The notes below the pieces were generated by a model, which was not told where the DNA came from, did no database searches, and was given only the letters and a program-made list of their open reading frames with translations. A DNA stretch of 9,682 nucleotides from Proteobacteria bacterium UBA4457 (GTDB lineage Bacteria; Pseudomonadota; Gammaproteobacteria; Ga0077536). Below, piece after piece: positions 6,901-9,682 of the stretch. The first letter of the stretch is position 1; each line of letters begins with the position of its first letter. Position numbers and translations under genes: made by a program. Location: positions 1 through 9,682 of the forward strand of contig DGOV01000125.1 of the NCBI GenBank assembly GCA_002390205.1, given 5' to 3'.

Positions 6901-8115
6901 GGAGGCCATATCATCAGAACCGGTTCCAGCATAGCTCATAATTGTACTGCCGCTTGCTGGCTCAACATTGACGCCCGTGCCTTCACTATTGAATGAAAAA
7001 GTATGATTGGCCCCAATCTGGTGGCCCATTTCATGGGCAACAAGATTCACAAATGAGTTGCCTCGAGGACGCCCAGAGGCTGACCACGCTGATCCCTTCG
7101 TGGAAGCGCTACAAACTGATCCAATGGCACCTGCATTACCACCACCACCCGTGCCGCTAAATAGATGTCCTATATCATAATTGGAGCTGCCGATAACCGA
7201 ATCTATAGTGGACTGCAAAACGGCATTGGTATTTGAATCAATAGTGTCTTCAAAAGGGTCAGTATCTGAATCGAGATAAACAATTTCATCATTATTATCT
7301 ACAAGCTCTAATTTGATACCAAGATCAGTTTCAAAAATAAAATTAAGGCCTGTTAGCGTGTTATTAATAGCTGCTAAGGCCAACTGTTTAGTACCGCCAT
7401 GGAATACTGTGTATTGACCATTAACCGCCACGGCAAGACGATACGTAGACAAGGCGCTCTCATCAGAAAATTTAGTTAACCGAGACATCTGCCCCACTAA
7501 ATTAACTTCACTATGGCCCGAAACTTTAGATTTTGAACTTGCCGAGGAAGGCTCAGGTGTCGAACAGCTCAATGCTTCCCTTGCTCTCGACCGATCTAAC
7601 TCGGTATATGCTATGTACTTATTCCCAGTTTTAGGTACTTTACTAATAGTTGTTCTAACATTGGAGCTCGCATCGATTAAGACCGCTTCCAACCCTTGAC
7701 TAGAGCTACTGAAGTACATACTGATCTCTGGATGATCAATGGAAAAGCCTCTGTAGGCTTTGATATCAGGAAACTTCGCAGCCAATACTGGCGAGAAATT
7801 TGATTTCTCTTTGACGCGAAAGCGAATCATTTCTCCATTAGTGGTCGGGAAATAGACAACCTCCTCAGTAGACGCTTTCTTTGACAAGCCATCCAGAGAT
7901 TCTTTGAGCCTTATTCCATCTAATGAAAAGATAGCAGACGATGGTAAATGTACATCTAAGGATTCACTGGTCAGATAGTTAGTAGCTTGACCCTGATAAC
8001 TCCAATAACTGGCCCCGCCAATCTGTTTACTACTGCCTAATAACTCATCATCACCATGAGCTAGCGACATGAAAATTGTTACAATCAGAAAAACTAAATA
8101 AAATCGCTTAAGCAT
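958..8115 (-). CDS. Giant secreted multidomain reprolysin-like zinc metalloprotease
   Basis: This 2385-residue protein has a Sec signal peptide (1-21), a propeptide (22 to about 210) and a metzincin catalytic domain (about 211-432). The zinc motif HEMGHQIGANH is at 361-371 and the Met-turn IMSY at 392-395. Then come Ig/PKD-like domains (437-775), fibronectin III (781-872), a proprotein-convertase P-domain (877-1014), and a cadherin-like domain (1018-1422) split by a seven-repeat LVIVD propeller (1068-1372). Next are a BspA-type leucine-rich repeat (1428-1575), an unassigned helical segment (1580-1650) and a CUB-like module (1655-1745). A second split cadherin-like domain (1756-2162) holds propeller two (1810-2118). 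TSP3 calcium repeats (2163-2265) and two dockerin-like repeats (2272-2375) end the chain. It probably cleaves or binds polymers outside the cell; its substrate is unknown. There is no C-terminal membrane anchor or sorting tail, so type II secretion is my inference. The ATG has only a weak GGA site 6 bases upstream, but starts a good signal peptide. Confidence 0.95.
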   Translation of the reverse strand: MLKRFYLVFLIVTIFMSLAHGDDELLGSSKQIGGASYWSYQGQATNYLTSESLDVHLPSSAIFSLDGIRLKESLDGLSKKASTEEVVYFPTTNGEMIRFRVKEKSNFSPVLAAKFPDIKAYRGFSIDHPEISMYFSSSSQGLEAVLIDASSNVRTTISKVPKTGNKYIAYTELDRSRAREALSCSTPEPSSASSKSKVSGHSEVNLVGQMSRLTKFSDESALSTYRLAVAVNGQYTVFHGGTKQLALAAINNTLTGLNFIFETDLGIKLELVDNNDEIVYLDSDTDPFEDTIDSNTNAVLQSTIDSVIGSSNYDIGHLFSGTGGGGNAGAIGSVCSASTKGSAWSASGRPRGNSFVNLVAHEMGHQIGANHTFSFNSEGTGVNVEPASGSTIMSYAGTGSDDMASYADNYYHNVSIIQGLDYLKGQTCHVSTEIENNVPTVDPLSDYTIPVGTPFVLTGSASDADVSDNLTYTWEQKDDGTVPSDVFGPTNTQGANFRSLLPSREPTRYLPLLSSVISGNLTLEDPYIGSPWETLSTVPREFTFALTVRDNSVGGGGVAYRDMTVTVVDNDGDDNKVGAFAVTSQSLGNVYIAGSPRIVTWDVAGTDLAPISVSNVSITMSTDGGLTYPYTLAETTLNDGSHEIVLPDVVTNTGRIRVSALGNIFYAINSQDFSTTLDDIVLTVDQLDYSVCQNDSVTSPIIYETSTKFTDTAVFSSENEPNGLSVSFSPTSATSTNTSVEATFLASGDLVAGTYPVDIVATSPERSQKLTYNIKTFSPDFEPLNLSTPDDGATIQRLTATLQWESQSNADDYVLEIATDSSFSEIYLATNIETSSAVISGLTGDTTYYWRVAPNNFCGSGTPGVAYSFTTPNHKGAVDLPVTISEDGENTVTSVLTINENLRITDLNVHLAVSHTYPQDLRINLASPAGVSVGLLVNACGGENDIDAVFDDSGAELECSVTVPSVSGVIRPQSGNLSSFNEQSTSGDWTLTVIDEYNLDGGSIDYLALEIETDGEWSNTPPIAFSQVAATPDQVIELTLEGLDPERLPLDYSLVSPPDSGALVGLGFSAKVVGSIDTPGNSRDVVLSIDGKTAYLADGDSGIRIFDLTDGANPVEISSLDTTTGNARGLALSSDENTLYLANSTAGLQIIDVTNTSLPSLQGDYITDGSSQDIVLSPDGNTAFIADKQGGVHFVDVTNGASPSSYGTTGGSSNAMDIDISSDGRYLYVADQTAGLLVYDVQNVTNPVLVKTISTPGYATGIILSGDDSRAYVADYEEGVRVYDLTDPESPVNVGNYETSSKSLKLDISNDDETLFVANTVDVLALNVSTPSNISVLTSTSLTGTVYGVAADSDGTNVVAATGRDGVQVISLAKTAYGAGDALPQQVIFENSSGVSDNDSFTFKVSDGEFDSNVATVEVSFASQVKSDGTFTYQEESDGAVTVIGCVSTCPSVIDIPSIFNGAPVTKIANASFADQQTISLTIPNSILEIGDYAFVRNNIESATIGAGVTAIGASAFAYNQLKALSFLGDKPDLSDDSFLTNRQLDYISYCPDKAGWPSPISTGQSSIMPVAACDAVNKNNAALGEVQLAVLSGDASSITVEDLNLVLGLSNVDSSNLDLYQGLIEIGLSLSFDTVRVVDLQQIINDANIAKENCSDSVYIIDVSEGIYPDENSWSLQSQSGEELYSGGSPYFGLICLADDRYRLEMFDTNDANSNDGWDFADFIISNESGDRLFTHSLRENTSGLANVNVGIYPNQAPIIVDGYTTDIEKGQSVSVELVASDADDDPIAFKLSSAPIYGELKGYIYGSGIVGEVFLGGGNGVRGVAVSNDGQYAFLADYDNGFKIMDITDPTKPVLVGSDLFYGQLYNVTLSNDNQFAYVSSTRYGMLVYDVSDPARPVYLDQILSDGTPLSAVISSDDQLLYIADYSHFTIANVSNPAVPVISFSTEIGDYAWDITLSSDGSMVFLASQSLMLVFDVSDPVSPVQLSSFETEGVTRGITLSDDYKTAYLANGNSGMQIIDVSEVALPVMMGSIPSDSFMNDLIMSTDGKTLTALDREGLIRMIDISDPANPVQIRSALSGRDSWRLTQSADGKMAYIADGYSGFKVVDIGYSARPVGSYIESNVTYIHTADSAINDSFAIVANDGLDDSDVALFQMKFVADVDGDGDGIGDGLDNCPSIANQAQLDTDDDGQGDACDDDDDNDGVQDIEDPFPILAQYSVDTDNDGMPDAWEVRFDLNPNDPSDSALDQDGDGISNLEEFLAGTPPSGSLDIDGNSEYDALTDGLLLLRGMFGLDGSALVTGTIASDATYTAASDIELRIDNLGDLADIDGNGEIDALTDGLLILRYLFELEGEALTNGVVADNATRSPAEIENHLKLLTPAI
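991..1305 (-). repeat. Two tandem dockerin-like repeats at the C-terminus
   Basis: Residues about 2271-2375 contain two copies, 57 residues apart: DIDGNSEYDALTDGLLLLRG (from 2273) and DIDGNGEIDALTDGLLILRY (from 2330). Each has an EF-hand-like calcium loop (D-x-D-x-N-x-x-x-D) followed by a short helix, as in dockerins, and then a conserved ATYT or ATRS turn. The acidic end of the loop is one residue longer than in classical type I dockerins. Role is probably calcium-dependent folding or docking. Confidence 0.75.
1321..1629 (-). repeat. Thrombospondin type 3 calcium-binding repeats
   Basis: Residues 2163-2265 are rich in D-x-D-x-D-G motifs: DVDGDGDGIGDGLDNCPS, DTDDDGQGDACDDDDDNDG, DTDNDGMPDAWE and DQDGDGISNLEEFLAG. 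C2178 and C2198 form the usual TSP3 disulfide pair. Such repeats bind calcium and act as a stiff spacer in secreted proteins. The acidic run at 2199-2203 is encoded by an ATC-type triplet repeat on the + strand near 1505-1521. Confidence 0.92.
1762..2688 (-). repeat. LVIVD-type beta-propeller 2, seven repeats
   Basis: Residues 1810-2118 hold a second set of seven repeats of about 43-44 residues. Blade ends include AFLADYDNGFKIMDITDPTK, AYLANGNSGMQIIDVSE and AYIADGYSGFKVVDI. The same S-x-D-G/D-x-x-x-A-Y-h-A-D core is present. It is flanked by halves of another cadherin-like domain (2850-2698 and 1752-1630). The two propellers have diverged clearly, so the duplication is not recent. Confidence 0.88.
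2881..3153 (-). other. CUB-like or jelly-roll binding module
   Basis: Residues 1655-1745 show YPDENSWSLQSQSGEELYSG, then CLADDRYRLEMFDTNDANSN and GWDFADFIISNESGDRLF. This resembles the CUB-like pattern (YP-x-E-x-S-W ... CL-x-D-x-Y-x-x-x-x-x-D) seen in secreted bacterial proteins, with C1655 and C1697 as a likely disulfide. The family name is tentative. Confidence 0.5.
3391..3834 (-). other. BspA-type leucine-rich repeat (LRR_5) module
   Basis: Residues 1428-1575 begin GTFTYQEESDGAVTVIGC and continue through VIDIPSIFNGAPVTKIANAS, ISLTIPNSILEIGDYAFVRN and ATIGAGVTAIGASAFAYN. These are the usual BspA-type turns (IP..I..IGd.AF..n). BspA-type repeats mediate adhesion or protein binding in secreted bacterial proteins. 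Four cysteines (1446, 1450, 1551, 1574) could stabilise the ends. Confidence 0.85.
4000..4914 (-). repeat. LVIVD-type beta-propeller 1, seven repeats
   Basis: Residues 1068-1372 hold seven repeats of about 44 residues. Each follows the pattern D-h-x-L-S-x-D-G-x-x-A-Y-h-A-D-x-x-x-G-h-x-h-h-D-h-T-x-P-x-x-P. Examples of the blade ends are AYLADGDSGIRIFDLTD, LYLANSTAGLQIIDVTN and AYVADYEEGVRVYDLTD. The last blade is degenerate. Seven repeats suit a closed propeller used for binding. It is flanked by the two halves of a cadherin-like domain (5064-4918 and 3963-3850). Confidence 0.88.
5074..5487 (-). other. Proprotein-convertase P-domain
   Basis: Residues 877-1014. Recognisable elements are ITDLNVHLAVSHTYPQDLRI, LASPAG, a cysteine pair C940/C959 and the closing SGDWTLTVIDEYNLDGGSID before a final strand. 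P-domains are beta-sandwiches linked to proteases and help folding or substrate targeting. The aspartates suggest bound calcium. Confidence 0.92.
5500..5775 (-). other. Fibronectin type III-like domain
   Basis: Residues 781-872 show the pattern P-x-x-G-A, then TLQWESQSNADDYVLEIATD, then GLTGDTTYYWRVAPNN, ending YSFTTP. This is characteristic of the bacterial FN3-like spacer found between protease and P-domain in secreted proteases. It has no catalytic role. Confidence 0.8.
6820..7488 (-). other. Reprolysin-like metzincin catalytic domain
   Basis: Residues about 210-432. Zinc ligands are H361, H365 and H371, the catalytic base is E362, and the Met-turn methionine is M393, at the usual distance after the zinc motif. 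The N-terminal part (STYRLAVAVNGQYTVFHGG) is typical of bacterial reprolysin-like proteases of the M12B type. C335 and C428 could form a disulfide. All residues needed for activity are present. Confidence 0.93.
8053..8115 (-). other. Signal peptide of the large metalloprotease
   Basis: Residues 1-21 show a basic start (MLKR), a hydrophobic core of about 15 residues (FYLVFLIVTIFMSLA) and a likely cleavage after A-H-G, before DDELLG. There is no lipobox cysteine, so this looks like a type I signal peptide and not a lipoprotein signal. Confidence 0.9.
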
Positions 8116-8419
8116 AACTTATCCAAATCGTCCTGCGCTTTTTTGTTCTCCAGGACGAAGACCCTTGTTATTTATAGTCACGGTCAAAGAGTGGGAGGTG
8201 GTACCTAGGAATACTGATGATTTTCTCTTTCTAAACGATCTTTTAATTTTTATTCGATTTGTTATTTCTATTTGATCTGTTAAGTGTTGTTTAAAGATGC
8301 TTTACCTATCCTCCGCCCCCAAAAACAGGGTACGTCGTTATCAAGAACAATGCAATGTGAATAAGAATAATTCAGGTTTCGCAGAGCGCATTTTAATTCT
8401 TAACAGTAGATTAATTGCA
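8116..8419. other. Gene-free spacer between purA and the metalloprotease gene
   Basis: No supported gene lies in these 304 bases. The part from 8218 to 8293 is strongly A/T-rich, with T on the + strand and A on the transcribed-sense strand. A possible -10 element TATAAA lies at 8176-8171, but no good -35 stands at the right spacing. I found no convincing terminator for purA: only short stems such as TAAAG and CTTTA (8292-8304) and CCC and GGG around an 8-base loop near 8316-8330. Confidence 0.55.
8128..8158 (-). promoter_or_regulatory. Leader hairpin just upstream of the metalloprotease start
   Basis: On the minus strand TCGTCCTG (8158-8151) and CAGGACGA (8135-8128) form a perfect 8-base inverted repeat around a 15-base A-rich loop. 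The hairpin ends 12 bases before the ATG, leaving only the weak GGA site (8124-8122) free. It could stabilise the 5' end of the mRNA or be an operator; neither is shown. Confidence 0.5.
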
Positions 8420-9682
8420 CTACGAAAAAGCATGCTTTAAGACAACCGTTTCAACCCGGTCCGGTCCTGTGGAAACTACGTCTACAGGGGCACCTGTGAG
8501 TTCTTCAATACGGCAGATATAATTTTTTGCGGCTTCAGGCAAATCCTCTAGCCTCTGAACACCTACGGTAACTGAAGACCATCCTCGCATAGTTTCATAA
8601 ACTGGAGTGATGTTTTCGAAGTCATCAGCATGCATTGGCATACCTGCATCATTACCATTCACATCCTGATAACCAACACAAATTTTTATCTCATCTAGGC
8701 CATCCAACACATCGAGTTTTGTTAAGCAAATTCCTGATATGCTGTTTACTCGCACCGCCTGGCGCAGAGCAACTGCATCAAACCATCCACAGCGCCTTTC
8801 CCGACCAGTGGTAGTGCCAAACTCATGACCTTTTTCACCCAAATAACGACCTATCTCACAATGCAACTCGGTGGGAAATGGCCCCGACCCTACTCGAGTT
8901 GTATAGGCCTTGGTAATCCCTAAAACATCATCCAAATATAGAGGCCCGAAACCACTACCAGTGGCCGTGCTTCCAGCAGTGGTGTTGGAGGAAGTGACAA
9001 AAGGATAGGTACCATGATCAATATCCAAAAGTGATCCTTGGGCACCCTCAAATAGAATATTCTCACCTGCTTCTCTTGCATCATGCAGAATTTTGGTCAC
9101 ATCTGCTTTCATCGGCAACAAAACTTGGGCCCATTCTTTAACTAGGGCTAGCGTCTGATCAAAATCAACGGGATCAGCCTTGTAATACTCGGTCAATGCA
9201 AAATTGTGATAATCCATCACCTCTCTAAGCTTTTCAGCAAAGCGTTCGATATTAGCAAGATCACTAAGTCGAAGACCTCGACGCGCCACTTTGTCTTCAT
9301 AAGCGGGCCCTATACCGCGCCCAGTAGTTCCTATCTTTGCGTTACCCCGAGCTGCTTCTCGAGCCTGATCAAGAGCAATATGGTAAGGAAGAATTAAGGG
9401 ACATGATCCCGACACTTTGAGTCGGCCTGTTACCTTTACCCCGCGCTCCTCCAGCATCTGAATTTCTTTAATCAACGCATCAGGTGCAACAACCACGCCA
9501 TTCCCAATAACACAATTCACATGACTACGCAGAATACCTGAGGGTATGAGGTGTAAGGCTGTTTTTTTACCATCTATGACAAGAGTGTGGCCCGCATTAT
9601 GGCCACCTTGAAAGCGCGCAACGACGGACGCTTTGTCTGTTAGTAAATCAACAATCTTTCCTTTTCCTTCATCTCCCCATTG
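8420..9682 (-). CDS. purA: Adenylosuccinate synthetase (lacks about 10 N-terminal codons)
   Basis: PurA joins IMP and aspartate using GTP to form adenylosuccinate, the first committed step from IMP to AMP, in the cytoplasm. The open frame runs to the right edge without a start; 420 codons plus the stop (TAG at 8422-8420) are visible, against about 432 residues in E. coli, so only about the first 10 are missing. The visible part opens QWGDEGKGKIVDLL, containing the GTP-binding loop GDEGKGK and the catalytic Asp. Then come GGHNAGHT with the catalytic His, IGTTGRGIGPAYEDKVARRG, the IMP-binding SSNTTAG segment, TTTGRERRCGWFD, the guanine-specificity motif TKLDVLDG and the closing STGPDR. All key residues are intact. 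A GTG at 9520-9518 lies inside the conserved region (SHVNCVIGNG) and is not the start. A 304-base gap separates it from the metalloprotease gene, so co-transcription is doubtful. Confidence 0.98.
   Translation of the reverse strand, partial: QWGDEGKGKIVDLLTDKASVVARFQGGHNAGHTLVIDGKKTALHLIPSGILRSHVNCVIGNGVVVAPDALIKEIQMLEERGVKVTGRLKVSGSCPLILPYHIALDQAREAARGNAKIGTTGRGIGPAYEDKVARRGLRLSDLANIERFAEKLREVMDYHNFALTEYYKADPVDFDQTLALVKEWAQVLLPMKADVTKILHDAREAGENILFEGAQGSLLDIDHGTYPFVTSSNTTAGSTATGSGFGPLYLDDVLGITKAYTTRVGSGPFPTELHCEIGRYLGEKGHEFGTTTGRERRCGWFDAVALRQAVRVNSISGICLTKLDVLDGLDEIKICVGYQDVNGNDAGMPMHADDFENITPVYETMRGWSSVTVGVQRLEDLPEAAKNYICRIEELTGAPVDVVSTGPDRVETVVLKHAFS

Noticed and set aside
9206..9397. A + strand open frame inside purA
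   Set aside because: It is antisense to conserved PurA sequence including GTTGRGIGPAYEDKV.

Overview
The window looks like a piece of a gammaproteobacterial chromosome, probably from a marine organism. It holds two housekeeping loci, purA (right edge) and the start of the nuo operon (nuoA and the first codons of nuoB, left edge), with one very large secreted-protein gene between them. Every gene is on the minus strand, so transcription runs from right to left. The gammaproteobacterial call rests on the NuoA and NuoB N-terminal sequences, the E. coli-like PurA, and the large secreted protein. That protein combines a reprolysin-like protease, a P-domain, LVIVD propellers, thrombospondin type 3 (TSP3) repeats and a dockerin-like tail, a mix common in marine particle-associated gammaproteobacteria. 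Genus cannot be fixed from this.

Layout, right to left: 9682-8420 is purA (adenylosuccinate synthetase), missing only about the first 10 codons. 8419-8116 is a 304-base gap with no gene but a hairpin in the leader of the next gene. 8115-958 is one 2385-residue secreted zinc metalloprotease with at least ten recognisable modules. 939-902 is a good intrinsic terminator for it. 901-498 is a gene-free stretch unusually rich in inverted repeats, serving as the nuo upstream region. 497-78 is nuoA, overlapping by one base the nuoB start at 78-76. nuoB runs off the left edge.

The genes do not form one functional unit. PurA makes AMP precursor in the cytoplasm and NuoA/NuoB belong to respiratory complex I. 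The giant protein carries a Sec signal peptide and acts outside the cytoplasm, probably as a zinc- and calcium-dependent protease that degrades or binds polymeric substrate. The clear terminator behind it isolates it from nuo.

The most unusual feature is in the giant protein. Two seven-bladed LVIVD-type beta-propellers each appear to be inserted into the same loop of a cadherin/Ig-like domain, so that each host domain is split into two halves about 310-320 residues apart. The nested unit occurs twice, separated by a BspA-type leucine-rich repeat and a CUB-like module. I see no CRISPR array, insertion sequence, integrase, tRNA or rRNA gene.
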